Part shown: in pieces, positions 21,721 through 32,883 of the stretch
How positions within the stretch are numbered: the first letter of the stretch is position 1
Layout of the letters: every line of letters begins with the position of its first letter
From: Globodera rostochiensis
Lineage: Eukaryota; Nematoda; Chromadorea; Rhabditida; Heteroderidae
Assembly (NCBI GenBank): GCA_018350325.1
Contig: JAEVLN010000025.1
Span: 475,799-539,798 of the forward strand
Length of the DNA: 64,000 nucleotides
Direction of reading: 5' to 3'
Notes under the pieces: model-generated
Told to the model about the DNA's origin: nothing
Database searches by the model: none
The model's input: the letters and a program-made list of their open reading frames with translations, nothing else
Position numbers and translations under genes: made by a program

Positions 21721-21823
21721 TAGGGTAATTTCGCCGCCGGCGAGCGATGGCCAGCGGAGGAGACGAGGGAGTTGTCTCCCTTTAGCAAACATAGGATTTG
21801 GCGCCGGAGGAGGAAACGACAAC

Positions 21824-22005
21824 GACCGAACCACGAACAACGCTGCGGTGAACCAGCCCCCCTCCCCTGCAACAAATTTCCCCCGGGGAATAACAACATT
21901 CATTTCATCAGCACTCAACTTTGGGCCTACCGCCAGAGAAAGCCACTCCCTTCGGCGCTTTCTCCTCCCTTCCGCCTTCACCAAACGACACTTTCCTCGC
22001 ACCAT
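21824..22005 (+). repeat. dispersed repeat, copy B
   Basis: Counterpart of 16058-16243. It is followed directly by the candidate exon at 22027 and a GC-rich stretch before the second shared segment at 22551. Confidence 0.8.
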
Positions 22006-22026
22006 TTAACCCCCCGCTTGTTTTAG

Positions 22027-22213
22027 ACATTTGTTTGACATGACGTTCAATACTTCCGAAAGCAGCCGGAACTCGACACGCGAGCGGGACGAGCGGCGTC
22101 TCTGTGCGGTGCGCCGAATCGCCGACCAGATCGAACAGCTACTGCAGGCCCGGGGCCGGAGCAACACCGAAGCCCTGCGAAACGGTACGCGGATCAACTC
22201 TCCCGTCTTTTAA
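22027..22213 (+). CDS. candidate terminal exon, unknown protein
   Basis: A TTTTAG acceptor at 22021-22026 opens a frame to TAA at 22211-22213. It reads FDMTFNTSESSRNSTRERDE, RRLCAVRRIADQIEQLLQAR and GRSNTEALRNGTRINSPVF. The middle is a plausible amphipathic helix. It has non-repetitive composition but no linked upstream exon, and it lies inside a repeated segment, so it could be transposon-derived. Confidence 0.35.
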
Positions 22214-22752
22214 CAAACCAGCAGCAGCGCATCATGGCCAGACATCCCGGTCTCCCTCCCCCCCCCCCGCCGCCAACGGAAGGAAGAGGTGAGGTCTAAA
22301 AGGGGGGGGGGATACCGGCCACCACCGGTTGGCCTCGGTGGTGGTGCGACCAGCGGGGAAGCAAGGAGGAAAGGGAGAGCCGCTTCCTGGGCGCCCGTAA
22401 AGGCGGGAGGAAGAAGTGACGGAGTTCCGCCGAGGGCGGAAGGAGCAGCGCCCGAGGAAGGCGCTCCCCGCCTCGTGAAGTACGAGAGTGTCGGCCAGGG
22501 CCCAGCCGTCAACGGGTGATTGTACCCGAGGCCCCGAGAGACGAAGTGGCCGAAATACTGGCACAAGTATTGACCCCCCCCCCTTTCTTAGGTGGACCAA
22601 TTTCCACCTTTCACCGATCGCACATTTTGTTATGTAACGCCCCCCCCCCTCCCCTCCCAGGGGAGAAGAGCTTCTTCGGGGTTCCGTCTCTCATCATATT
22701 TTTGTCCGTCCTTTTTCCCCTCACCATTTCAAAATTGGACGTTACTTCTCAC

Positions 22753-23717
22753 TAGTGCTGCACGAGAGTCTCAGTCTCAAGTCTCGACTCGAGAAATTTC
22801 TCGGGTTTTTTGGGTCTTGGTCTCGAGTCTCGGGTACTTGGTCTCGAAAATCGAGACTTTTTTACACCCCTAAAGATGGCATTTTTAGAGAGAATTTGTT
22901 TAGAATTCAAAGCTTAGATTTAAAAAACATAATGACAAATCAAATTTAAAAATCCTTTAAATAAATCCTTTGCACAGCGCATCCATTGGATGGTCTTATG
23001 ACTCAGTGGTTAAACTCTGTATCGTAATTTATGTACCGGCGGTTCTATTCCCAAAATTAAATTAGTTATTTTTTAATTTAATAATTAGTTCTTACAAAAC
23101 ATCACTCACTATCAGGAAACCTTATGAATGTAATTTTTTTGGCAATTTTTTTAACAGAATTCAAAACTAGACTTTCATCTTCCTCGGCGGCGCCTATAGG
23201 CACACCCCTCCTTCCTACACCTAAAAAAGCTTACAAAAATTACCGCATTTTTAAAATTTTTAGTTGCAAATCTCTTAACAAATTGAGTCAAAAAATCAAA
23301 ATTTTTTTGACAGCGCCTATCGGCACCGCCGACTCCCTCCCTCCCCCCCCCCTAAAAGTAGAGCAGAATTTGCAAAAAAACTTGTATTCCTGACCAATTT
23401 TCTTAATTAAAAAAAATCCAATAACTCAAAAATACACTCCTAAAATTATTCGTGTTCGCCGCGGCGCCTGTCGGTACCGCTAGTCCTCTGCAAAACCCTT
23501 TAATAAAAATTGCAAAAAAATTTGTCTTTTCCAAATTGAACCAAAAAATTAAAAAATTTTCAAAAAAGTCTCGGTCTCGAGTCTCGACTCGGGAAATTTC
23601 TCGGTTTTTTTGGGTCTCGATCTCGGGGTCATTTCTCGGTCTCGAGTCTCGGTGTCATTTCTCGGTCTCGGTCTCGACTCTCGAGTCTCGGTAAATTTCG
23701 GGTCTCGTGCAGCACTA
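22753..23717. mobile_element. hAT-like non-autonomous element, perfect 8-bp target duplication
   Basis: Termini TAGTGCTGCACGAGA and TCTCGTGCAGCACTA are exact inverses. CTTCTCAC flanks both sides (22745-22752 and 23718-23725). The 965-bp interior has subterminal CTCGAGTCTCGG arrays, a tRNA-like module (22991-23053) and three GC hairpins (23182, 23310, 23458). No transposase frame. Confidence 0.95.
22991..23053 (+). repeat. tRNA-like module inside the hAT element
   Basis: TATGACTCAGTGGTTAAACTC (A-box-like) and GGCGGTTCTATTCCC (B-box-like) at normal tRNA spacing. The same module lies at 27221-27283 in the sister element. Confidence 0.5.
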
Positions 23718-24304
23718 CTTCTCACTAATAAATTTTCCCTTTGAATCCCCTGGCGGATCAGTTTTGGGAGGGAGAACAAGGAGAGGGAACAGCTCCATCG
23801 CCGAATCATCAGCAGCAAGTTCAAGCAGGCGTCAATCCCTGACGGCCTATTTCTTTCTCACTCGTCCATCGTCTTCCCCCACCTCCCCCGAACGTCCCGA
23901 ACCTCAGAGCCACCAACCCACTTTTTGCTTCCCAACCCCCCCCCCCCCCGGCCGTATCCGTCCGTCCTCAAAATACCCATATCCATTATCCGTCCGTATG
24001 CGGATATATCTGCGGATATCCTCATATCCGGATATCCATGCATACGCCGCCTGATATACACAAGCAATATAAATTTAAATATTTAAAAAAATAAATTTTT
24101 TTTAATTCACTGAAAAAAAAATTTGCATTTTCGTCTGTCAATTCCCGAATTTCGAATTTTTTTTATCAGGATCCTTCTTTAATATTTCGTGCTTTTTATG
24201 CAGTAAAATTAATTTTTAAATAACAACAATTTGCAAATAATAAAATCGCGTTGAGTCAATGACCTACAAAGCCCGTATATTTTCAAAAGTATTTAATTTC
24301 TTCT
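23718..24304. other. intergenic
   Basis: From 23946 to 24058 it contains ATCCGTCCGTAT / GGATATCC words related to the hAT element at 52061, without identifiable ends. The remainder is AT-rich SHR 3' flank. Confidence 0.4.
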
Positions 24305-25180
24305 TTAAATTGTTTTTTTCCAATTACTTAGGCTGCCTGTTGAAATCTTTAACATTTCAGCAATAACGGCATCAGTCATTTTTGGATTTTCCCCTTTTAT
24401 TTTGGCATATTTTTTCAAAATTGCCATTTTTGTTGCATCAGAAATTTTGTTGTTGACAGAAAGGCAAAATTTGCGCTTCCAAGCATAAATTGTGCTGGCA
24501 CTTACACCCAATTTTTTCGCAATTTTCCCATCAAGTTCATTCATTAAAATATTTTTGAGTTTTGCCTTCTTACATTTGCTTTTTATCTGATCAAATTGTT
24601 TCAAAATATTACGTTTCTCTAACTCAGAAAACTTTTTGTTTAAACCCAATTCTTTTCTCCATTTATAAATTTTTGTGCGACTTAAACCCAAACCATTTGA
24701 TATTTTTGCATCAAATTGATTCCATTCTTTAGCTGAGTGTGCGCCTGTTTTTTCCCGGTAATTTTCTTTCATTTTACGGAATTTTTGAATAATTTCACGT
24801 TTTTGCTGATCGGACTCAATTTTTCCACATTCATTGGACTCATTTTGCTGTTCATAAACACTCTCATTTAGATCTGGCGCTGAATTGTTTTCGTCTTCCG
24901 ACCAATTTTCATCATAAATTTCATCAAATTTCTGTTTCAATATTTTATCAATATTTTTCTGATCAGAAATGTTTGGAGCTTGTCCGTCTTGATCTTCTTC
25001 TTTAACATGACGACAATTCAAATCTTTTGAATCATTACTTTCATCGTCCCATCCTTTTCCAAATATTTCATCGAATGTTTTGTAAAGTTTTGATTCCTGC
25101 CCGCCTTCGCCCACAGAATTGGCATTTTTGATTAAATTTGTTGCAAAGAATGGAATAATAATTAAAAGCCGAAATTTCAT
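24305..25180 (-). CDS. SHR family protein, short-linker form, C-terminus frameshifted
   Basis: 291 residues from MKFRLLIIIPFFATNLIKN. Both acidic motifs are present; HTH units end KIYKWRKELGL, TIYAWKRKFCL and SLSNWKKTI. A seventh T in a homopolymer near 24310 (six in the copy at 7119) ends the frame inside the last helix. The N-terminal two thirds are almost the same as 1319, while the HTH region is almost the same as 7119, so it may be a recombinant. Confidence 0.75.
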   Translation of the reverse strand: MKFRLLIIIPFFATNLIKNANSVGEGGQESKLYKTFDEIFGKGWDDESNDSKDLNCRHVKEEDQDGQAPNISDQKNIDKILKQKFDEIYDENWSEDENNSAPDLNESVYEQQNESNECGKIESDQQKREIIQKFRKMKENYREKTGAHSAKEWNQFDAKISNGLGLSRTKIYKWRKELGLNKKFSELEKRNILKQFDQIKSKCKKAKLKNILMNELDGKIAKKLGVSASTIYAWKRKFCLSVNNKISDATKMAILKKYAKIKGENPKMTDAVIAEMLKISTGSLSNWKKTI

Positions 25181-26064
25181 CTTTTATTGACTAGATTAAT
25201 AAATCTTTAGGAAATAGAATTAATTTTTTTATTGAAAATATGGCCAATAAAATTGATTGCCAGATTATTTCCACGTATTTCTTCTCCGCATGAGATATTG
25301 CATAAAGTGAAATCGATTTATGTAAAATGCGGCCGCAGGCAAAAATTAAAAATAAAATGCCGAGAGTTCGCATTGCTAAGAACTGTTTTATGAAAAAATT
25401 TTGGACTCGAGATCTCGAGTTGAGATTTTTCAAGATCTCGTCTCGACCGGTCTCTAATTAATACTTTAGTAAATCCATCAATGTATGCACCAGGGATGGG
25501 AACCGCGCCGAAAAAAAAGCGGTGACGGTATGCGGTAAGCGATAAACCCATTTCAAATGCGGTAGCGATATGGGGTTGTAAATTTTTGAAAAATCAGGAT
25601 AAAATCAGGAAAACTCCGAAAAATCAGGTAAAATCAGACAACAATGGAAAATCAGGAATAAATCAGGAAAACACCCAAAAATCAGTAAAAACCTGACAAA
25701 TAAGGTACTATGGCCACCCTGGATAAGGGGTCGGCGGTGCCTTTGAAAATTTTGGTTACATTTGTTAAGAAATTCGTTCAAAAATTTGTTTAAAAAGTGG
25801 ACTTTAGTGTGTTTTAGCCCAAAAATGAGTGAAAAATGCAAAATTTGGGGCAGAATATAAAGGCCAAACGAAGTAAACGTGGTTTTATATATTTTTTAGA
25901 ATTTTTAAAACTATCTTTGTAATCATCCATAAGTGTTTTATCGAAAATTGGTGAAATTCATCCCAGCAGTCTACCGGGCTCGAACCCCTGACTCAGAGCA
26001 AAAATGAACTGTTTGTGTTGTATAAATTCAGTATGCCAACATTTTTTGAAATCCACTTCACCAC
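25181..26064. other. intergenic; SHR 5' flank, hAT ends, tRNA-like module
   Basis: 25181-25480 is SHR 5' flank shared with 17765-18050. At 25491 a left hAT terminus (CAGGGATGGGAACCGC) starts, but no partner end was located. The minus strand 25974-26055 has a B box (GGGGTTCGAGCCC). Confidence 0.45.
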
Positions 26065-26972
26065 TAGGGATCGGACGGGCTTTTTTGGTACTGAGTAGAG
26101 CCCGGTCGAGACGAGAATCTCGTCTCGAGATCTCGAAAAATCTCGTCTCGACATCTCGTCTCGAAAAAACTGAATTTTCGAGATTTTTCGAGATCCGAGA
26201 TTTTTTCGAGAATCTCGTCTCGCTCGAAGCTCAAGTCCGGGCTCTAGTGATGTTTTTAGTTTTGGTTGGCGCTTCTAGAGCCTATTTTATAATCCATATT
26301 TCGCGATTTTTATCCATATTCCATATTTTTCCATATTTCGCCCTTTTTTCAAAATTTCCTTAACAAAAATGCAATAAAAAACAAAAATACACCCTTAAGG
26401 ATCGACTTTTTTAAATTGTCAAAAAATGCACCCTTAAAAAATGTCATTTTTGCAATTAAAAATTCTGCTACCAAAAAATAAAAATTTTTTAAATTCGCTT
26501 ATTTTCAAAAATTTTATCTGAAATGCCGTTAATTTACATATAAACATTTTTATTGCTCTTAATACTTCTGTTAGGAAAATCATGCCCATTTTTTGCTATA
26601 TTTTAAAAAAATTTTCTCCGTATTTTTTCGTCCATATTTTGAATTTTTTGTCCATATTTGGTCCATATTTGCAATTTTTGATCCATTTTTATGGCCATAT
26701 ATGAATACATCGGCTTGCAACAGCATCCGCAAATAATTCACAAAAGCCCGGACTTGCTCACTGAACGCCAAGGGTCGAATATCGGGCGGGCGAAAATCGG
26801 GTATTTGTGAATATCATCGGAGCACAAATGGCAGGGCTCAATCGGCTGGGCTCAAACGTCTAGCCCAAGCGATGGGAGCCACACGCCCTTTAGGTCATTT
26901 GTGAAGAATGCTCGTTCTACTTGGTTATAAAAAAAGCCCGACTCAGTACCATAAAAGCCCATCCGATCCCTA
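26065..26972. mobile_element. older hAT-like element, target duplication split by a later insertion
   Basis: Ends TAGGGATCGGACGGGC and GCCCATCCGATCCCTA; the terminal repeat runs about 32 bp (also GGTACTGAGT / ACTCAGTACC). Left flank TTCACCAC (26057-26064). The right flank is TTCAC at 26973-26977 and continues as CAC at 27822-27824 after the younger element with one copy of its duplication is removed, giving a perfect 8-bp TTCACCAC. Confidence 0.9.
26096..26246. mobile_element. TAGAGCCCGG / CCGGGCTCTA element nested in the older hAT
   Basis: Perfect 10-bp inverted ends around a 151-bp GAGATCTCG-rich palindromic interior. The flanks GTACTGAG and GTGATGTT do not match, so insertion is inferred only from the termini, which are shared with the element at 53611. 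Confidence 0.6.
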
Positions 26973-26977
26973 TTCAC

Positions 26978-27813
26978 TAGTGATGCACGAGAGTCTCGGT
27001 CTCGAGTCTCGACTCGAGAAATTTCTCGGGTTTTTTGGGTCTCGGTCTCGGTCTCGACTCTCGGGTTTTTAGTCTCGGAAAACGAGACTTTTTTGCACTG
27101 GTAAAGATGGCATTTTTGGAGAGAATTTGTTTAGAATTCAAAGCTTAGATTTGAAAAACATAATGACAAATCAAATTTAAAAATCCTTTAAATAAATCCT
27201 TTGCACAGCGCATCCGTTGGATCCTCTTATGACTCAGTGGTTAAGCTCTATATCGTAACTTATGTATCGGCGGTTCTATTCCCATAATTAAATTCGGTAG
27301 TTATTTTTGGTGTGTAGACATTTGCGGCCCAGACATTTGCGGCTTAAAACAAAATAGACATTTGCGGCCCGACATTTGCGGCCCAGTCCACACTCTCTGA
27401 TAATTCCACACTCTCTAATAATTCCGCCCTTTCTGAGGAGGTTGAAAAATAATTCCACATGTGGAATTACAAGAGGTAATACGGTAACCCAAAAATACAC
27501 TCCTAAATTTAAACTAAATAAATTCTTGTTCGCTGCGGCGCCTGCCGGCACCGCTGGTCCCTGCAAAACCCTTTAATAAAAATTGCAAAAATTTTTTGAT
27601 TTTTCCAAATTTTTGAACCAAAAAATTAAAAAATTTTCAAAAAAGTCTCGGTCTCGAGTCTCGACTCGAGAAATTTCTCGGGTTTATTGGGTCTCGGTCT
27701 CGGTCTCGAGTCTCGGGGTCAAGTCTCGGTCTCGGTCTCGAGTCTCGGGGTCAAGTCTCGGTCTCGGTCTCGACTCTCGAGTCTCGGTAAATTTTGGGTC
27801 TCGTGCATCACTA
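26978..27813. mobile_element. young hAT-like element, perfect 8-bp target duplication
   Basis: Termini TAGTGATGCACGAGA and TCTCGTGCATCACTA, flanks CTATTCAC (26970-26977 and 27814-27821). 836 bp, same family as 22753-23717, with the tRNA-like module at 27221-27283 and one GC hairpin (27532-27553). Its target spans the right edge of the older element at 26065. Confidence 0.95.
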
Positions 27814-27899
27814 CTATTCACCACGCGTGCAATTTTGCCATTTACAAATCTATTGGAGCGTAAGTTATAGTGTGTATGTCAAATATGAGGAACAGTTTT

Positions 27900-28170
27900 T
27901 GGTTTTTAAATAAACACAACATGTGGGGGGGCTAATTAGGGGAGGGTCCGTGGGTATAGGGGGTCCGTGGAGAGGGTCCAAAGGGGGGGGGGCTAATTAG
28001 GGGAGGGGTTCATGGGGGGGGGGGGGGGGGGGGGAGGAGAAGGGGGGTACGAGGGGGGTAATTAGGGGAGGGGTTTGTGGGGGAGGGGTACGAGTGGGGG
28101 AGGGAGAGAAGGGGTGTACGAGGGGGGTAATTAGGGGAGGGGTTTGTGGGGGAGGGGTACGAGTGGGGGA
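27900..28170 (+). repeat. G-rich minisatellite
   Basis: Units of about 80-90 bp with GGGGCTAATTAGGGGAGGGG and GGGTACGAGTGGGGGAGGG, plus a G run of about 20 (28014-28034). Many G4-capable tracts on the plus strand. Confidence 0.85.
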
Positions 28171-28423
28171 GGGAGACCCCGGCGGCAATATCAAAGGTGT
28201 GTATTTTTCAACCCCTCAAAGGGAGGGGGGTGGGGCTTTATTTTTCAACCATTTTTTTCCAAAAGGTATTAACAAAATTTGCAATTTTTTGCACAAGTTT
28301 TTAGCAAAATATGGACAATGTTGATCCTTTTTCTGGCAAAATCAATCACAGAATAGAAATTTTATTATTGAATAACAAACACTGTCAACGCGATAAAATT
28401 TAAAACCCTCGTATAATATGCAT

Positions 28424-28520
28424 CAGGGATGATCGGAATTCCGACTTCCGGAATTCCGACTTCCGAAAATTACTTAAAGCCCGGAACGAAATTTTTTGAG
28501 GTCGTCGGCTCCCATTCCTG
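28424..28520. mobile_element. 97-bp hAT-like MITE, perfect 8-bp target duplication
   Basis: CAGGGATGATCGGAATTCCG at the left, CGGCTCCCATTCCTG at the right. ATATGCAT on both sides (28416-28423, 28521-28528). The interior repeats CGGAATTCCGACTTC. Confidence 0.92.
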
Positions 28521-28920
28521 ATATGCATGGTTTGAAGATGACTACATATTACAACCTTCAATTTTTAAAGTGAATATTACAACCAATATAATTTAAATAT
28601 TTAAAACTCAAAAAAAAAAATTTGGATTTTCGACTGCCGTTTTCGAATTTTGACTTTTTTTTAGTTTTAACACAGCCCTGTTGCCGATCAAAACTTGAAA
28701 TTCTTCGAGGTTTATCACGAAAAAAAAGGTCAAAGAGCTTAAAATTTAAAAAATTGGGAGGCAATCGATAAAAAATAAAAAAGAATTCCCAGCCTTATAA
28801 GAAGATTTTATACAAATGTAATTTAAAGAAACGATTTATTCCTTAAAAAAATTTCAGCATAGTCCGACCGCAACCAAAAAATCTCGATCAAAGTCCGTAT
28901 ATTTTTAAAAGTTTTTAATT

Positions 28921-29784
28921 TCATCTTGAAATTGTTTTTTTCCATTTACATAAATTGCTTCCTGATATTTTCAACAAATCAGCAATAACGGCATCTGTCA
29001 TTTTCGGATTTTCTCCTTTTATTTTGGCATATTCTTTTAAAATTCCAATTTTTGTTGCATCAGAAATCTTGTTGCTGACAGAAAGGCCAAATTCGCGCTT
29101 CCATTCATAAATTGTTCTTTCAGAAACTTCAAGTTCATTTTTTGAACCGCTTTTGATTTTTGCCTTTTGACATTTGCTTTTTATTTCATCAAATTGTTTT
29201 AAAATTTCATGTTTTTCGAACTCAGAAAACTTTGACTTTGTTTCGTTTTTTAGACCCAATTCTTTCTTCCATTTATAAATTGTTGCGCGACTAATCCCCA
29301 AACCATTTGATATTTTTCTTTCAATTTGAATATGTTGATTATTTGGATATTTTCTGTTTTTCTTATAATTATTTTTCAATTCACGGAATTTTTGAATAAT
29401 TTCACGTTTTTGTTGATCAGACTCAATTTTTTCAGATTTATTGTACTCATTTTGCTGTTCATCAACATTTTGATCTTGATCTGGCGCTGAATTGTTTTCG
29501 TCTTCCGACCAATTTTCATCATAAATTTCATCAAATTTCTGTTTCAATATTTCATCAATATTTTTCTGATCAGAAGTGATTGGAGCTTGTACGTCTTGAA
29601 CTTCTTCTTTAACATGACGACAGTTCAAATCTTTTGAATTATTACTTTCATCGTCCCATCCTTTTCCAAATATTTCATCAAATGTTTTGTAAAGTTTTGG
29701 TCTTTCTCCGTTTTCGCCTACAGAATTGGCATTGTTGATCAAAAATATTGCATAAATTAAGGAAATAATAAGCCAAAATTTCAT
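28921..29784 (-). CDS. SHR family protein with shortened second HTH and frameshifted end
   Basis: 287 residues from MKFWLIISLIYAIFLINN. Both acidic motifs are intact. Unit 1 ends TIYKWKKELGL. Unit 2 lacks about nine residues between KNELE and VSERTIYEWKREFG, removing much of its second helix. Unit 3 ends LCKWKKTISR because of an extra T in a homopolymer, as at 24305. About 220 bp of 3' flank matches 16660-16855. Probably impaired for binding by unit 2. Confidence 0.7.
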   Translation of the reverse strand: MKFWLIISLIYAIFLINNANSVGENGERPKLYKTFDEIFGKGWDDESNNSKDLNCRHVKEEVQDVQAPITSDQKNIDEILKQKFDEIYDENWSEDENNSAPDQDQNVDEQQNEYNKSEKIESDQQKREIIQKFRELKNNYKKNRKYPNNQHIQIERKISNGLGISRATIYKWKKELGLKNETKSKFSEFEKHEILKQFDEIKSKCQKAKIKSGSKNELEVSERTIYEWKREFGLSVSNKISDATKIGILKEYAKIKGENPKMTDAVIADLLKISGSNLCKWKKTISR

Positions 29785-31640
29785 TCTAAATTTTATTGAA
29801 TGTTAATAATTATAGTAATAAAATATTTTTTGTTAATAAAAAGTCAATGTATATTAATCAATGCTTTACATACATATATTGGTTTCCTGAAAAGATCAAT
29901 TTCGTTCAAAGCCAAATTCTTTTAATATTAAAAATTTACAGGCAATATAGGTTTAGGCTTAAGCCACCCTGGCTTGGGGTTCGTTAGGCTTAGGCCTAAC
30001 AAAGAGAAGGTCTTCAGGTGTCCACGGAGTTTCGGGATGAAACTTGGCATTATAACTGTTTAAGTGCTTGTGTGTCCTGGTGGTTGTGTCCTCAATTTCA
30101 TTTTTGTGTGCAAAAGTTCGATTCCTCTTCGATTCAAATATTTTTTTAAATTTATTTTTTTAAAACGTTTCTTTCAGCAGAAACATGGCCATTAACCCAC
30201 AAAATATCATTTCTTTATTAAAATTAAATTTTTCATCCTTTCAACAAACTCTTCCGTTCAAATACGAAGAAAATATACTTTCAAAGCGTTTTTTATATCG
30301 ATATTGAAAAAATGTTTGGAAAAGGACACCGATTTTGAAGTCCTGGATGACTTGGTAATTGATAGCGATGAAAATGTCGATTTGAAACAAGATCAAGAAG
30401 AATTTGGAGTTAAAAATGAAGTTTCTGACGATAAATATTCTTTCTTCATTAGGGGTGTCATAAGCCACCTTTGTTTTGAACATTTTTTTCAGAATTACCA
30501 CATTTGTGCCGGACCGGAATCCGGCCGGATTTTTCAGAACCCGGGTCCGGAATCCGGGTTTTTTGACTCTTCCGGATTGGGATTTTTCCGGATTTATCCA
30601 GAAAAATCCCTCCGGCAAATTTTTAAAATTGAAAATCCAGTTCCGGATACGAAAATTTTACCCGGATTTTCGGATTCCTTAAGTTATTGAAATTTGAATG
30701 CTTGACATTTTGGAATATTTTGATCCAATAATCAAAATGAGAAAATTTCGAAGCAAATATTTTAATTATATTTAAATCCAGCCCCCGCACAAACGAAAAT
30801 TGGACGAACTTCTGCAGTTTTTGGTCTAATTTTCTTAACAAACATTGTTAAAATCTTCAAAAAAATTCTCCCCCGGACCTATCCCATTCCTAAAAATCTT
30901 CAAAAAAAATTCCCGAATTTTTAAATTTTAGTTGAAAATCTTTAACAAAGTCAAAAATTCAAAATTTTTCTCGGCAGGGCCTACCGGCAGTGCCGACCCC
31001 CCCCCCCTCCACCCCCCAGAAGTTTTTATGAAAAATTGAAAATCGGCAAAAACCAAAATTTACGACTTTACGGATTTAAATGTGAAATTTGAGAGATTTT
31101 TTACTTGTAAAAGTTGTTTTAAAAAAACTTCGGATTCGAGCTTTGAGTTTCGAGTTTCGCAAAATTTCGCGTATTTTGGGGCTTCGAGTTTCGGGTTCGG
31201 GAAAACAATTTGTTTCGTTTCGAGTTTCGGGTTCGGGTAGTGTGCCGAGCTTCGCCCAGCCTTGACCGGCACTGGCGACCATCAAAAAAAGGATTTTATT
31301 AGCAATTTTTTTTGGCTTTAATGAAATGTACAACGTATTATATAACTCGATTGTTATTTTTACAAAATTTTTAAGAATCCGTGACCCAGGCCGGATCCGG
31401 CTTTTCGACCTTCCGGATGTTTTCGGATTTATTCAGAAAAATCCCTCTGGCAAATTTTCAAAATTGAAATTTGGAGCTCCGACCCTTTCTCTAAGAAACT
31501 TCGATTCCCCTACTCCCCTGTGCTGGTACAGCTCAAAAAGTAAGGGTCGAAAAAGCCGTTTAATCCAACTTTTGCTCCTTTGGCGTTGTGTTGGGACAAA
31601 TCCGGTTTCGAGGGGCAGGCGGGTCAAAATAAGGCGACAT
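29785..31640. other. intergenic; repeat debris, no gene
   Basis: 29785-29950 is SHR 5' flank (includes TTTCCTGAAAAGATCAA, also at 11400 and inverted at 41960). Then TTAGGC-like words (29950-30000), a tRNA-like module (30070), CCGGAATCC palindromic words (30500-30690, 31385) and a diverged GC hairpin at 30968. Confidence 0.45.
30070..30130 (+). repeat. tRNA-like SINE module
   Basis: GTGTCCTGGTGGTTGTGTCC (A-box region) and AAAGTTCGATTCCTCTTC (B-box region) at tRNA-like spacing. The acceptor arms do not pair well. Confidence 0.5.
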
Positions 31641-31970
31641 GAAGTTTGGGCACCGGGAAGTTTAGGCACCGCAATACAAATTTAAAAAAATAAATTATAA
31701 AAAAAGCATTCATTCTTGACTTGTTTTGTACATTATTGCATGGAATTTAATTTTCGACAACCAAAAGTATTGAGTTCTAATTAGAGTTGGCCGGGACCGG
31801 GACTTTTGGGAAAAAGCGGGATTTTTGTTATTCAAAAATATCTTCCTGAGAAAAATTTTTGAAATTTTGAATCAATTTTGTTAAGAAAGTTAATCAAAGT
31901 TTTAGCAAAATTATGAATTTTGCTCGGAATTTCAGAGAAAAACACTGGTTTACGTAAGTGTAGAGGATGT

Positions 31971-31996
31971 CCGGCGGTGCCGACAGGCGCCGCCGG
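31971..31996. repeat. GC hairpin repeat
   Basis: CCGGCGGTGCCGACAGGCGC then CGCCGG: a perfect outer stem with a GACA loop. Confidence 0.8.
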
Positions 31997-32195
31997 AGAA
32001 ATTTTTTGAACATTTTAATGATATTTGTTAAGAAAATAGAAGCAAAAATTCAGGAAGATGTGATGAATTTATTTCAAAAATTTTTGATTTAGCTCGCAAT
32101 TTAATTAAAAAATATTTAAAAATTATTAAAATATTTTTATTATTAGGGGAAGAAAATTATGTGAGTAGAGGAAAAAGGATAAATAAAGGTTTTTA

Positions 32196-32265
32196 CTCAA
32201 GCGGACTCGAACCCGACACAAACATTTGACTTGCCGGAAGACAACCCACTAAGACACCGAGTTCT
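32196..32265 (-). repeat. tRNA-like SINE module
   Basis: Minus strand GGTGTCTTAGTGGGTTGTC (A box), then GTCGGGTTCGAGTCCGC (B box) and CTTGAGT. The best tRNA-like match in the window, but without a closing acceptor stem. Confidence 0.6.
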
Positions 32266-32883
32266 ATGAGGAGTCCCTTGTAAAAAAGATTGAAATTGTC
32301 GGCCGATGATGACATCATTAGGGGTGTAAATTTAGTCCCGGTTGGTCCCGGTCCCGGCGGGACCAAAAAACCGGGACCGGGACTTTCAGTTTTCAAAAAG
32401 TCCCGTCCCGACCGGGACCGGGACCGGGACCTGAAAAAACCGGGAAATCCCGTCCCGGTCCCGGTACCGGTCCCGCTCAACCCTAGTTCTAATTAGAGTT
32501 GGCCGGGACCGGGATTTTTGGGAACGGGACCGAGATTGACCGCTGGACCGTGAAAACCGGGATCGGGAAAAACCGGGACTGGAAATGGGGGGCATTGTAA
32601 TGGTCAAGGGTGAAACAAAAATTATTTTTTTATTATTCAAAAATATCTTTCCCATTGTCTTCAATTGTTTTAAAACCTCATGGCCAAGAAGGGTAATCAC
32701 TTTAAGCAATAATGGGTTTGAAATGCTTACGATAAAAGCTCCAAAGTGTTTATGAGAACCTAAGATGGCGAAAATTTTAAAATTTTAATTTTTTATATTT
32801 GTATTGCAGTGCCTAAACTTCCCGGTGCCCAAACTTCTGGTGCCCAAACTTCCTGGTGTCCAAACTTCCCCCCGCCCAAAATC

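Larger units (their letters stand above)
31641..32837. mobile_element. 1.2-kb element with about 40-bp terminal inverted repeats
   Basis: The left end GAAGTTTGGGCACCGGGAAG continues to CACCGCAATACAAAT. The right end reads ATTTGTATTGCAGTGCC to CGGTGCCCAAACTTC. Two extra CCAAACTTC units follow at the right edge, so the true end and target duplication are uncertain. Inside lie CCCGGTCCCG palindromes, a tRNA-like module and a GC hairpin (31971). Confidence 0.65.
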
